Shown in pieces: positions 7,283 to 14,673 of a DNA stretch of 19,202 nt. The notes beneath the pieces were generated by a model. That model saw only the letters and a program-made list of their open reading frames with translations, did no database searches and was not told the DNA's origin. The DNA is from an uncultured Coriobacteriaceae bacterium. Lineage in GTDB: Bacteria; Actinomycetota; Coriobacteriia; Coriobacteriales; Atopobiaceae. Each line of letters starts with the position of its first letter. Position 1 is the first letter of the stretch. Location of the stretch: assembly GCA_900549525.1 (NCBI GenBank), contig UWSJ01000033.1:1-19202 (forward strand), written 5' to 3'. The position numbers were made by a program, and so were the translations under genes.

Positions 7283-7297
7283 TATTGTTGATTATCA

Positions 7298-7341
7298 CGT
7301 CAACGGATTCAGAATGACCGGAAAATCCGTTGACGCGTCAA
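7298..7341 (+). promoter_or_regulatory. Nested inverted repeats over the atp promoter, candidate operator
   Basis: CGTCAACGGATT (7298-7309) and AATCCGTTGACG (7324-7335) form a perfect 12-bp inverted repeat with a 14-base spacer. The right arm then continues into a second perfect palindrome, TTGACGCGTCAA (7330-7341). So the hexamer CGTCAA occurs three times (7298 direct, 7330 reversed, 7336 direct). The right arm contains the proposed -35 box, so a bound regulator would occlude RNA polymerase. No regulator is identified. Confidence 0.5.
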
Positions 7342-7357
7342 TAATGAGGTGTAAACT
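7330..7357 (+). promoter_or_regulatory. Promoter of the atp operon
   Basis: TTGACG (7330-7335, 5 of 6) and TAAACT (7352-7357, 4 of 6) are 16 bases apart, in an unusually AT-rich patch for this window. Transcription would start near 7364, about 30 bases before the TTG start of the first gene. Confidence 0.65.
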
Positions 7358-7394
7358 ACGCTCCGGCTTTTGGTCAGGAGCACCGGGAGTCGTC

Positions 7395-7673
7395 TTGGAG
7401 ACCACGTTGGCGGCCATCGCAGGCACCGCGATTGCGCTGTTCGGCAGCTTCCCCCTCGTCTGGGCGCTTGAACTCGGGCTTCGCGGGGACGGAAGGGCCA
7501 CCATCGTCAGGGGTCTCACGGGCGTACTCGTCTCCTTCGCCACAAGCTCGATCTTGCTCCTCGGAGCGTACCTACTTCTGGGATCGGCCTTCCGCGCCTG
7601 CGGGGTCGGTTTCGTCGCGACGCTGGTTCTGGTGTGGTCCATCGAGTCCGTACGGGCTTATATGGTGATGTGA
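7395..7673 (+). CDS. Small three-span membrane protein at the head of the atp operon (AtpI position)
   Basis: The likely start is TTG 7395, with GGGAG five bases upstream, giving a 92-residue protein. ATG 7344 is in frame but lies at or upstream of the predicted transcription start. Three hydrophobic stretches (about 4-26, 40-62 and 66-88) are joined by a short polar turn containing GLRGDGRA and a small loop at about 63-65. The position, immediately before atpB, is where atpI or atpZ often lies in other bacteria, whose products assist c-ring assembly or Mg2+ handling. I cannot see convincing AtpI sequence motifs, and AtpI is usually longer with four spans, so this is inference from place and topology. 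The stop is TGA, one of only two in the window. It lies 68 bases before atpB with no terminator between. Confidence 0.7.
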   Translation: METTLAAIAGTAIALFGSFPLVWALELGLRGDGRATIVRGLTGVLVSFATSSILLLGAYLLLGSAFRACGVGFVATLVLVWSIESVRAYMVM

Positions 7674-7741
7674 TTACCCCTCAAACCTCGTTTACGGCGC
7701 CCGCTGGTGGGTAGCATGAGCGAGGATGGAAAGGGGCGTTC

Positions 7742-8536
7742 ATGGACGAACTGGTTTCGCAGCTGCCAGACATGGTCAACGAGCTCATCGGTGAGTTCGT
7801 GTCTCATCCCGTGGCGGGCAACCTCCAGACTCTCGGCATCTCCCAGTACACGTTCTGGATGTTCGTGGCCATCGTCATCCTGTGCATTGTGCTTCACGTC
7901 TTCGTGAAGAAGCAGAGTGCCAGCCTTGTGCCGCAGGGACACTTCGTCAACGGCGTCGAGTTCGTGATTGACTACGTGCGCGACAACGTCCTCAAGGGCA
8001 CGGTGGGAGACACCTGGAAGAAGCACTTCCCGTTCATCGCGACGGTCTTCTTCTTCGTGCTCATCAACGACCTGCTCGGCCTCATCCCGGGCGCTAAGCC
8101 TGGCACCGGCTCCATCGCGGTGACCGCTGCGGTCGCTACCTGCTCGTTCGTGTACTTCATCCACATCGGCGTGCAGAAGCGCGGTGCCTGGGGCTACGTC
8201 AAGAGCCTGGCGCCCAAGGGCGTGCCGTTCCCCATCAACCTCATCGCGTGGGTCATCGAGGTCTTCTCCACGTTCCTGCGCCTCGTCACGCTGGCCGTCC
8301 GTCTGTTCTGCAACATGTTCGCCGGTCACGTGGTCATGGGCACCTTCGCCATCATGGCGTCGCTGTTCTTTGGCCAGATCGCCCAGGGCGCGGCGGGGCT
8401 CGCCTCCATGTCCATCGCCTGGGAGCTCATCCTCATTATCATCTACGCGGTCGAGATGCTCGTGGCCGTCATCCAGGCCTACGTCTTCGCCCTGCTGTCC
8501 AGCGTCTACGTGCAGCTGGCCGAGCAGGAGGAGTAG
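7742..8536 (+). CDS. atpB: ATP synthase F0 subunit a
   Basis: Subunit a forms the proton half-channels beside the c-ring in the membrane. The 264-residue protein has five or more hydrophobic segments. The essential arginine is Arg187 in TLAVRLFCNMFAGH (183-196), and Gln245 in VAVIQAYVFALL is the conserved polar residue of the last helix. The family's usual RLFGNxxAGE reads RLFCNMFAGH here: a Cys replaces Gly, and His196 stands at the place of the E. coli Glu219, as in mitochondrial-type a subunits. AAGGGG five bases before ATG 7742 supports the start. It is followed by a structured 137-base spacer before atpE. Confidence 0.97.
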   Translation: MDELVSQLPDMVNELIGEFVSHPVAGNLQTLGISQYTFWMFVAIVILCIVLHVFVKKQSASLVPQGHFVNGVEFVIDYVRDNVLKGTVGDTWKKHFPFIATVFFFVLINDLLGLIPGAKPGTGSIAVTAAVATCSFVYFIHIGVQKRGAWGYVKSLAPKGVPFPINLIAWVIEVFSTFLRLVTLAVRLFCNMFAGHVVMGTFAIMASLFFGQIAQGAAGLASMSIAWELILIIIYAVEMLVAVIQAYVFALLSSVYVQLAEQEE

Positions 8537-8579
8537 GGCCGCGGCCCGGGCGAGCCGCACAAAACCACCCATGGAGCTG

Positions 8580-8656
8580 GTACCAACGGGGCCGTCCCCG
8601 TGTACATAAGGAACTGGGTCCCAAGAGGGGATCCTGCCTGCCAGAAGGGGCGGGCA
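8580..8656 (+). other. Structured atpB-atpE spacer (two RNA hairpins)
   Basis: The 137-base spacer contains a hairpin built from GTAC and ACGGGG (8580-8591) pairing with CCCCGT and GTAC (8596-8605), and a second with TGCCTGCC (8635-8642) pairing with GGCGGGCA (8649-8656, one G-U). Neither has a T-run. The second sits just ahead of the very strong AAAGGAGGA ribosome site of atpE. By analogy with other atp operons it may raise translation or stability of the c-subunit message. Confidence 0.5.
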
Positions 8657-8673
8657 CCGTCAAAGGAGGAATT

Positions 8674-8868
8674 GTGGCAAACATCGCTTACGCCATCGGC
8701 GTTCTCGCGGCCGCTCTCGGAATCGCCGTCGCTGCTCACGGCTGCGCCACGGCCATGGCTCGTCAGCCCGAGGTCAAGGGCAATCTCTTCACCATCTTCA
8801 TCCTCGCCTCCGCCTTCGTCGAGGCCCTGGCCCTCATCGGCTTCGTCGTCGCCCTTATCGTCAAGTAA
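8674..8868 (+). CDS. atpE: ATP synthase F0 subunit c
   Basis: The c subunit forms the rotating ring that carries protons. This one is only 64 residues (usual range about 70-90). Helix 1 is about 4-28, the polar loop is ARQPE (29-33), and helix 2 (about 38-62) holds the ion-carrying Glu50 in SAFVEALALIGF. No Gln stands in helix 1 where Na+-binding c subunits have one, so protons are the likely ion. The GxGxGxG packing motif of helix 1 is replaced by LGIAVAAHGCATAMA, with His22 and Cys24 in the membrane. The start is GTG 8674, four bases after AGGAGG, with no better upstream start. The gene sits between atpB and atpF as expected. Confidence 0.96.
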   Translation: MANIAYAIGVLAAALGIAVAAHGCATAMARQPEVKGNLFTIFILASAFVEALALIGFVVALIVK

Positions 8869-8905
8869 CTTGGCACGACGTAACGAAACGAGGCTGGAGG
8901 CACGC

Positions 8906-9517
8906 ATGAAGGTGAACAAGAGCATGGTCGCAAGGCTTGCCGGCGCCACGTCGGCGGCACTTGTCGCCTCCGCACTCCTGCCGACCGCCGCGCTTGCCGA
9001 GGAGACCGTCTCCGGCGCCGACCTGCTGCTCCCCAAGATGGGCGAGTTCATCCCCGCCCTCGTGGGCTTCATCGTGATCTTCGTCGTGCTCGCCAAGTTC
9101 GCCTGGCCCAAGGTGCTTGCGAACCTCGACGCGCGCGAGGCCAAGATCTCCGATGACATCGCGGCGGCCGAGAAGACTCGCGCCGAGGCGAACGAGCAGC
9201 TTGAGCAGTACAAGGCCAAGCTCGCCCACGCCCAGGCAGACGCCGATGCCATCATCGACGAGGCCCGCGGTACCGCGCAGAAGGCCAAGGAGCGCATCGT
9301 CGATGACGCCAACAATCAGGCGTCCGACATCCTCGCGCGTGGTCGCGCCGCGCTCGAGAGCGAGCGCAGGGCCGCCCTGGTCGACCTTACGGACACGGTC
9401 GCCGACGTCTCGGTGAACGCGGCCGCGAAGATCATCGACAAGAACCTCGACACGGAGGCGCAGCGCAAGCTCGTGGAGAAGTATCTCGACGAGGTCGGTG
9501 GCTTCAATGCCCGTTAG
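8906..9517 (+). CDS. atpF: ATP synthase F0 subunit b, with signal-peptide-like N-terminus
   Basis: Subunit b is the peripheral stalk that ties the a subunit to F1. The 203-residue protein has the usual membrane span (about 48-66, ending in FAWPKVLANLDAREAKISDD) and a long charged coiled coil (about 72-180, rich in Ala, Glu, Lys and Asp). It also has an extra N-terminal segment: MKVNKSMVARLAG, then a hydrophobic stretch ending PTAALA-EE, a good signal-peptidase I type site after Ala31. GGAGG five bases before ATG 8906 supports this start, so the leader is probably translated. The gene overlaps atpH by 11 bases. Confidence 0.96.
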   Translation: MKVNKSMVARLAGATSAALVASALLPTAALAEETVSGADLLLPKMGEFIPALVGFIVIFVVLAKFAWPKVLANLDAREAKISDDIAAAEKTRAEANEQLEQYKAKLAHAQADADAIIDEARGTAQKAKERIVDDANNQASDILARGRAALESERRAALVDLTDTVADVSVNAAAKIIDKNLDTEAQRKLVEKYLDEVGGFNAR

Positions 9518-10196
9518 CCGCATCATTCGCCACAAGGTCGAGATTTACGCCCAGACGCTCTTCGAGTTCTCGAAGAAGGCCGGTAACGAGGCCCAGTCGC
9601 TGCACGCTCTCTGGTGCGTCGCCAACTCAGTTCCCGAGGTGCGCTCCTGCATCCTCGTGATGGCGCAGCTTGGCAAGGCCGACCTGCTTCCCGACGTCGC
9701 GGGTATCTACGAGCGCATGTGCAAGGGCGAGACGGTGTTCGAGCCGTCTGAGGCCCTTGTGATCGCCAAGACCCTCGATGCGGCGGAGAGAAACGAGCAC
9801 CACGAGGCGCGCGTCCTCTCCGACCTGCAGCGTCTCGTCATCATGACCCCTGAGGTCATGGGGCTGCTCGGCGTCATCGGGACGAGCTCCGACCAGCGCC
9901 TGCTCCCGCAGGTCGTGGCCAAGCTCTCCCAGATTGTGGGCGAGAAGGGGGACACGGCCCTCGTCGACGTCACGACGGCGATTCCGCTCGACGCCAAGCT
10001 CTGCGAGGGCATCATGCGCAAGATGCAGGCCGAGCTTGGAAAGCCCGTGTACCTCGTCGAGCATGTCGACCCATCGATCATCGGAGGCCTCATCGTCTCC
10101 GTGGGCGACGACATCAGGGACGCTTCGGTGCGCGCGCAGCTGCAGGGCATGCGGAAGGTTCTTACCAACTCATCCGTCGGAGGTGACGGCAAATAA
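9507..10196 (+). CDS. atpH: ATP synthase F1 subunit delta, extended
   Basis: Delta joins the top of F1 to the b stalk. The C-terminal part is canonical: GKPVYLVEHVDPSIIGGLIV (178-197) and VGDDIRDASVRAQL (199-212). At 229 residues it is about 50 longer than the E. coli protein. The extra length lies in the N-terminal helical domain, where PEV-x14-LLP-x-V occurs twice (from 43 and from 115), suggesting an internal repeat. The start is uncertain: ATG 9507 lies inside the end of atpF, and GTG 9498 three codons upstream follows GAGG closely. I prefer 9507, where GGTGG is five bases away. The TAA stop overlaps the atpA ATG by one base. Confidence 0.93.
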   Translation: MPVSRIIRHKVEIYAQTLFEFSKKAGNEAQSLHALWCVANSVPEVRSCILVMAQLGKADLLPDVAGIYERMCKGETVFEPSEALVIAKTLDAAERNEHHEARVLSDLQRLVIMTPEVMGLLGVIGTSSDQRLLPQVVAKLSQIVGEKGDTALVDVTTAIPLDAKLCEGIMRKMQAELGKPVYLVEHVDPSIIGGLIVSVGDDIRDASVRAQLQGMRKVLTNSSVGGDGK

Positions 10197-11791
10197 TGAC
10201 GGTAATGATTGACGCGTCCAACATCGCGGACGTGCTCCGCGAGCGCCTGGGCAACCTGACGGCCGCGGTCGACACGCGCGAGGTGTCGAGCGTCGTCGAG
10301 ATTGGCGACGGCATCGCCTACGTCCAGGGACTCAAGAGCGCCATGGCGGGCGAGCTGCTCGAGTTCACGAGCTCGCTCACGGGCGAGCACGTCTACGGAC
10401 TCGCGCAGAACCTCGACTCCGACGAGGTCGGCGCCGTCCTGTTCGGCAACGTCGAGGCCATCAAGGAGGGCGACGAGTGCCGGACCACGGGCCGCGTCAT
10501 GGACATCCCGGTGGGCCCCGGTATGCTCGGGCGTGTCGTTGACCCCCTGGGCCAGCCCATCGACGGCAACGGCCCCATCGAGACGACGGCGCGTCGCCCC
10601 ATCGAGTTCAAGGCCCCCGGCATCATCGACCGTTCGCCGGTCTGCGAGCCGGTTCACACGGGTCTCATGGCCATCGACGCCATGATCCCGGTTGGCCGCG
10701 GCCAGCGTGAGCTCATCATTGGTGACCGTAAGACGGGCAAGACCGCCATCGCGATCGACACGATCATCAACCAGAAGAACACCGACATGGTGTGCGTCTA
10801 CGTGGCCATCGGCCAGAAGGCGTCCACCATCGCGGCGATCAAGCACACGCTCGAGGTGCACGGCGCACTCGACCGCACGGTCATCGTCGCCGCCCCGGCC
10901 TCCTCCTCGGCGCCGATGCAGTACATCGCCCCCATGTCCGGCGCCGCCATCGGCGAGTACTTCATGTACACGGGCAAGGACGGGCAGCCCGCCAGCAAGG
11001 ACAACCCCGGTGGTCACGTCCTGTGCGTCTACGACGACCTGTCCAAGCAGGCCGTCGCCTACCGTCAGATGTCGCTGACGCTGCACCGTCCGCCTGGACG
11101 CGAGGCCTACCCTGGTGACATCTTCTACCTGCACTCTCGTCTGCTCGAGCGCGCCTGCAAGCTCAACGAGGAGAAGGGCTCCGGCTCTCTCACGGCGCTC
11201 CCGATCATCGAGACGCAGGAGGGTGACGTCTCCGCCTACATCCCCACCAACGTGATCTCCATCACCGACGGTCAGATCTACCTCCAGGGCGACCTGTTCT
11301 TCCAGGGTCAGCGCCCGGCTGTCGACGTGGGCATCTCGGTGTCGCGCGTGGGCGGTGCCGCCCAGGTGAAGGGCATGAAGCAGGTTGCCGGTAACCTGCG
11401 CCTCGACCTCGCCAACTACCGAGAGATGCAGAGTTTCGCGCAGTTTGGCTCCGACCTCGACGACGCCACGCGCCAGCAGCTGGCCCGAGGCGCTCGCATG
11501 ACCGAGCTCCTCAAGCAGGGCCGCTACGCCGCTCTCGACGTCGCCGACCAGATCGCGGTCATCTACGCGGGCAGCCATGGCTTCATGGACGACCTCGACG
11601 TGGAGCAGATTCTGCCGTTCCGCGCCGGTCTCGTCGACTACCTGCAGTCCACCTGCCACGACCTTCGTGACAAGATGCGCGTGAGCAAGCTCGACGCCGA
11701 CATGACCAAGCAGCTTGAGGGCGCCATCGCGTCCTACAAGAAGCGCTTCGTCGCCGACGCCAAGTCTGGCTCCGACGCACGGGAGAAGTAG
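10196..11791 (+). CDS. atpA: ATP synthase F1 subunit alpha
   Basis: Alpha is the regulatory nucleotide-binding subunit of the F1 hexamer. The 531-residue protein has the Walker A loop GDRKTGKT (176-183, the family often has GDRQTGKT), VYDDLSKQAVAYRQ (278-291), PPGREAYPGDIFYLHSRLLE (299-318) and ISVSRVGGAAQ (380-390) with the arginine that reaches the neighbouring catalytic site. A polar insert of about 11 residues (GKDGQPASKDNPGG, 260-273) sits just before the Walker B strand, where most alpha subunits have only a short link. ATG 10196 has GGAGGTGA nine bases upstream and overlaps the atpH stop; the second ATG at 10205 is too far from it. Confidence 0.98.
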   Translation: MTVMIDASNIADVLRERLGNLTAAVDTREVSSVVEIGDGIAYVQGLKSAMAGELLEFTSSLTGEHVYGLAQNLDSDEVGAVLFGNVEAIKEGDECRTTGRVMDIPVGPGMLGRVVDPLGQPIDGNGPIETTARRPIEFKAPGIIDRSPVCEPVHTGLMAIDAMIPVGRGQRELIIGDRKTGKTAIAIDTIINQKNTDMVCVYVAIGQKASTIAAIKHTLEVHGALDRTVIVAAPASSSAPMQYIAPMSGAAIGEYFMYTGKDGQPASKDNPGGHVLCVYDDLSKQAVAYRQMSLTLHRPPGREAYPGDIFYLHSRLLERACKLNEEKGSGSLTALPIIETQEGDVSAYIPTNVISITDGQIYLQGDLFFQGQRPAVDVGISVSRVGGAAQVKGMKQVAGNLRLDLANYREMQSFAQFGSDLDDATRQQLARGARMTELLKQGRYAALDVADQIAVIYAGSHGFMDDLDVEQILPFRAGLVDYLQSTCHDLRDKMRVSKLDADMTKQLEGAIASYKKRFVADAKSGSDAREK

Positions 11792-11798
11792 GCGGCCC

Positions 11799-12716
11799 AT
11801 GTCGAACCTCAGGGACCTCAGCCGTCGCATAGACTCGATCACCAACACCCGCCAGATCACCCGCACCATGGAGATGGTCTCGACGGCAAAGGTGGGCGAG
11901 GCGCTCGAGAGGGCGAGCAGCGCGGCCCCGTACAAGGATGCCATCAAGCGCATGCTTGGCGAGGTCGCGAGTTCCGACCCCCGGAGCTCCGACCAGCCCC
12001 TGCTCCAGAAGCACAAGACTGAGGATGGCGCGCTCTTCATCCTCATCGCTTCCGACAGGGGCCTTGCGGGCGGCTTCAACATCACCCTGCAGCGTGACGT
12101 CGAGCAGCGCCTTCGCAAGCTGCGTGCGGCTGGCAAGCGGGCCGAGGTCATCACGTGTGGCGGCAAGCCAACCGATTACTTCCGTTACCGCGGGATTGCT
12201 CCGGTCATGTCGTTTACCGGCTGCTCTTCTGAGCCCACGCATGACCAGGCCATGCGGATCTCGTCCTACGTCATCGACGGCTACACGTCGGGCGCGTTCG
12301 ACCGGGTCGAGATCTGCTACAACCACGCCCGCAACCGCGTGCAACAGGACGTTGTCGACGAGGTTCTCCTCCCGGTGAGCACAGACACCCTGCAGGTGCC
12401 TACGGCGCCTCGCACGCGCGAGAGCCTCGAGCCAGTCGAGCCGAAGGAGTACACGGAGTTCCTCTTCGACCCCTCGCCCTCCAAGGTGCTTGGCTACCTG
12501 ATGCCCGCCTACATCCAGACGGTCATCTTCCACGCGCTGCTCGACTCCGCTGCCGCCGAGCATGGTGCCCGCAGGCGAGCCATGAAGGCCGCGACGGACA
12601 ACGCCAACGAGGCGATCACCACGCTGAACCGCACGTACAACCGCATCCGCCAGGGCTCGATCACCACAGAGATCAACGAGATCATCGGCGGAGCGTCCGC
12701 ATTGGAGGACAACTAA
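11799..12716 (+). CDS. atpG: ATP synthase F1 subunit gamma
   Basis: Gamma is the central rotor shaft. The 305-residue protein has the two conserved ends that form the coiled-coil shaft: LRDLSRRIDSITNTRQITR followed by TMEMVSTAKV (4-32), and a C-terminal helix with ATDNANEAITTLNRTYNRIR and QGSITTEINEIIGGASAL. The middle globular part (for example LIASDRGLAGGFN) is also typical. The start ATG 11799 lies seven bases after the atpA TAG, with GGGAGAAG and AGGCGG upstream. The stop TAA overlaps atpD (TAATG). Length is normal. Confidence 0.97.
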   Translation: MSNLRDLSRRIDSITNTRQITRTMEMVSTAKVGEALERASSAAPYKDAIKRMLGEVASSDPRSSDQPLLQKHKTEDGALFILIASDRGLAGGFNITLQRDVEQRLRKLRAAGKRAEVITCGGKPTDYFRYRGIAPVMSFTGCSSEPTHDQAMRISSYVIDGYTSGAFDRVEICYNHARNRVQQDVVDEVLLPVSTDTLQVPTAPRTRESLEPVEPKEYTEFLFDPSPSKVLGYLMPAYIQTVIFHALLDSAAAEHGARRRAMKAATDNANEAITTLNRTYNRIRQGSITTEINEIIGGASALEDN

Positions 12717-14236
12717 TGGCTGAGAACACCACGCAGCCGACTGAGACGAGCCCGGTGGCCGCGCACGCCCCCGAGAAGTCGTCCTACAAGCACGAGAGCG
12801 TCGGTGACGGCACCATCGTGCGTATCGTGGGACCCGTCGTCGACGTCCGCTTCGACGGCCCGGTGCCGCCCATCTACACGGCCCTCATGGTCAGCTGCGA
12901 CACGCCCGTCGGCCACCTCGAGAACGTCCTCGAGGTAGAGAGCCAGCTGCCCGGCGGCGTCGTCCGTACCGTCGCCATGGCCTCTACCGACGGCCTGCAG
13001 CGCGGCATTCGCGTCCATGACACCGGCGAGCCCATGATGATGCCAGTTGGCCCCGAGACGGTCGGCCGCGTCTGGAACGTGCTCGGCAAGCCGGTCGACG
13101 GCAAGCCCGCACCCGAGGGCATGGAGCTCTACCCGATTCACCGTCCGGCGCCCTCCTTCTCCGACCTCACCACCACCACCGAGGTCTTCGAGACCGGCAT
13201 CAAGGCCATCGACCTGCTCGAGCCCTACATCCGCGGCGGCAAGACGGGTCTGTTCGGTGGCGCTGGTGTTGGCAAGACGGTGCTCATCCAGGAGCTCATC
13301 AACAACCTCGCCATGGAGCACAACGGCACGTCGGTCTTCACCGGCGTGGGCGAGCGCACCCGTGAGGGAACCGACATGTACCTCGAGATGAGCGAGTCGG
13401 GCGTCATCAACAAGACCTGTCTCGTCTACGGACAGATGAACGAGCCGCCTGGAGCCCGTATGCGCGTGGGCCTCGCCGGCCTCACCACGGCCGAGTACTT
13501 CCGTGACCAGGGCCAGGACGTGCTGCTCTTCATCGACAACATCTTCCGCTTCTCGCAGGCCGGCTCCGAGGTCTCCGCACTGCTCGGCCGTATGCCGTCC
13601 GCCGTTGGCTACCAGCCCACGCTGGCAACCGAGATGGGCGACCTCCAGGAGCGCATCACCTCCACCAAGGAGGGCTCCATCACGTCCGTCCAGGCCGTCT
13701 ACGTCCCTGCCGACGACCTGACCGACCCGGCCCCCGCCACGACGTTCACGCACCTCGACGCCACCACGGTTCTGTCGCGTAGCATCGCGAGCCTTGGCCT
13801 CTATCCGGCCATCGACCCGTTGGCGAGCTCTTCGGACGCCCTCGACCCCTCCGTCGTGGGCGAGGAGCACTACCGCGTGGCCATGAAGGTGCAGGAGACG
13901 CTCCAGGAGTACTCCGACCTTCAGGACATCATCGCGATTCTTGGTGTCGACGAGCTCTCCGAGGAGCAGCGCCTCACGGTGTCCCGCGCCCGTAAGCTGC
14001 AGCAGTTCCTGTCGCAGTCGTTCCACGTGGCCGAGCGCTTCACGGGCAACAAGGGCGTCTACATCAAGGTCGAGGACACGGTGCGCTCCTTCGCCGCCAT
14101 CGTTGACGGCGAGTGCGACGACATCCCCGAGCAGTGCTTCCGCTACGCCGGCACCATCGACGACGTGCGCGCCAAGGCGGCCAAGCTCAAAGCGGCCGGT
14201 GCCGCCGACGCCAAGGCCCAGACGGCGGCGAAGTAG
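12716..14236 (+). CDS. atpD: ATP synthase F1 subunit beta
   Basis: Beta carries the catalytic sites for ATP synthesis. The 506-residue protein has Walker A GGAGVGKT (181-188), the catalytic GERTREG (212-218, Glu213), LLFIDNIFRFSQAGSE (270-285) for Walker B, and the lever loop DELSEEQ (412-418) where DELSEED is usual. It has a disordered N-terminal extension of about 28 residues rich in Thr, Ser and Pro, and a C-terminal Ala/Lys tail (about 486-506); both make it longer than the typical 460-480. GGAGG seven bases before ATG 12716 and the overlap with the atpG stop fix the start. Confidence 0.98.
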   Translation: MAENTTQPTETSPVAAHAPEKSSYKHESVGDGTIVRIVGPVVDVRFDGPVPPIYTALMVSCDTPVGHLENVLEVESQLPGGVVRTVAMASTDGLQRGIRVHDTGEPMMMPVGPETVGRVWNVLGKPVDGKPAPEGMELYPIHRPAPSFSDLTTTTEVFETGIKAIDLLEPYIRGGKTGLFGGAGVGKTVLIQELINNLAMEHNGTSVFTGVGERTREGTDMYLEMSESGVINKTCLVYGQMNEPPGARMRVGLAGLTTAEYFRDQGQDVLLFIDNIFRFSQAGSEVSALLGRMPSAVGYQPTLATEMGDLQERITSTKEGSITSVQAVYVPADDLTDPAPATTFTHLDATTVLSRSIASLGLYPAIDPLASSSDALDPSVVGEEHYRVAMKVQETLQEYSDLQDIIAILGVDELSEEQRLTVSRARKLQQFLSQSFHVAERFTGNKGVYIKVEDTVRSFAAIVDGECDDIPEQCFRYAGTIDDVRAKAAKLKAAGAADAKAQTAAK

Positions 14237-14239
14237 CCC

Positions 14240-14659
14240 ATGGATACGCTGACCTGCGAGATCGTCCGCCCGGACAAGTTGCTCTACGAGGGCGAGGCCG
14301 CGAGCGTCATTCTCGCGGCCCGCGCGGGCGAGCTTGGCATCTTCCCCAAGCACGGGGCCGAGATCAGCGCCCTGGGCGACGGCGTGATGCGCATCAACCT
14401 GCCCGATGGCTCCCAGCGTCGCGTCGTGATCATGGGTGGCTATGCCGAGGTCGCCAAAGACCGTCTCATCGTGCTGGCCACGCACGCGCGTAACGCCGAC
14501 GACATCGAGCCCGAGACCGTCAGGCGCACGCGCGACAAGGCCGTTGAGTTGCGCGACTCGCTCGACGCAAACGACCATCGCAGGGCCTATTACGATGAGA
14601 AGATTCGATGGTGCGACCTGCTTCTCACCGAGGCCTCCAAGTCCGGGGTTTCCAAGTAG
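14240..14659 (+). CDS. atpC: ATP synthase F1 subunit epsilon
   Basis: Epsilon binds the foot of gamma and inhibits ATP hydrolysis. The 139-residue protein has the N-terminal beta-sandwich (about 1-84), including CEIVRPDKLLYEGEA (6-20), GELGIFPKHG (30-39) and VVIMGGYAEV (62-71), and a helical C-terminal pair (about 92-135). The ATG lies three bases after the atpD stop with no good ribosome site, so translation is likely coupled to atpD. It ends the atp operon. The sequence after it has no clear T-rich terminator. Confidence 0.96.
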   Translation: MDTLTCEIVRPDKLLYEGEAASVILAARAGELGIFPKHGAEISALGDGVMRINLPDGSQRRVVIMGGYAEVAKDRLIVLATHARNADDIEPETVRRTRDKAVELRDSLDANDHRRAYYDEKIRWCDLLLTEASKSGVSK

Positions 14660-14673
14660 TCGGGGTTCTCGAC

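Noticed and set aside
9707..12166. 819-codon open frame on the minus strand across atpH, atpA and part of atpG
   Set aside because: It is the antisense shadow of three certain genes in GC-rich DNA. It has no ribosome site and its protein is low-complexity Arg/Val/Asp/Gly-rich without domains.
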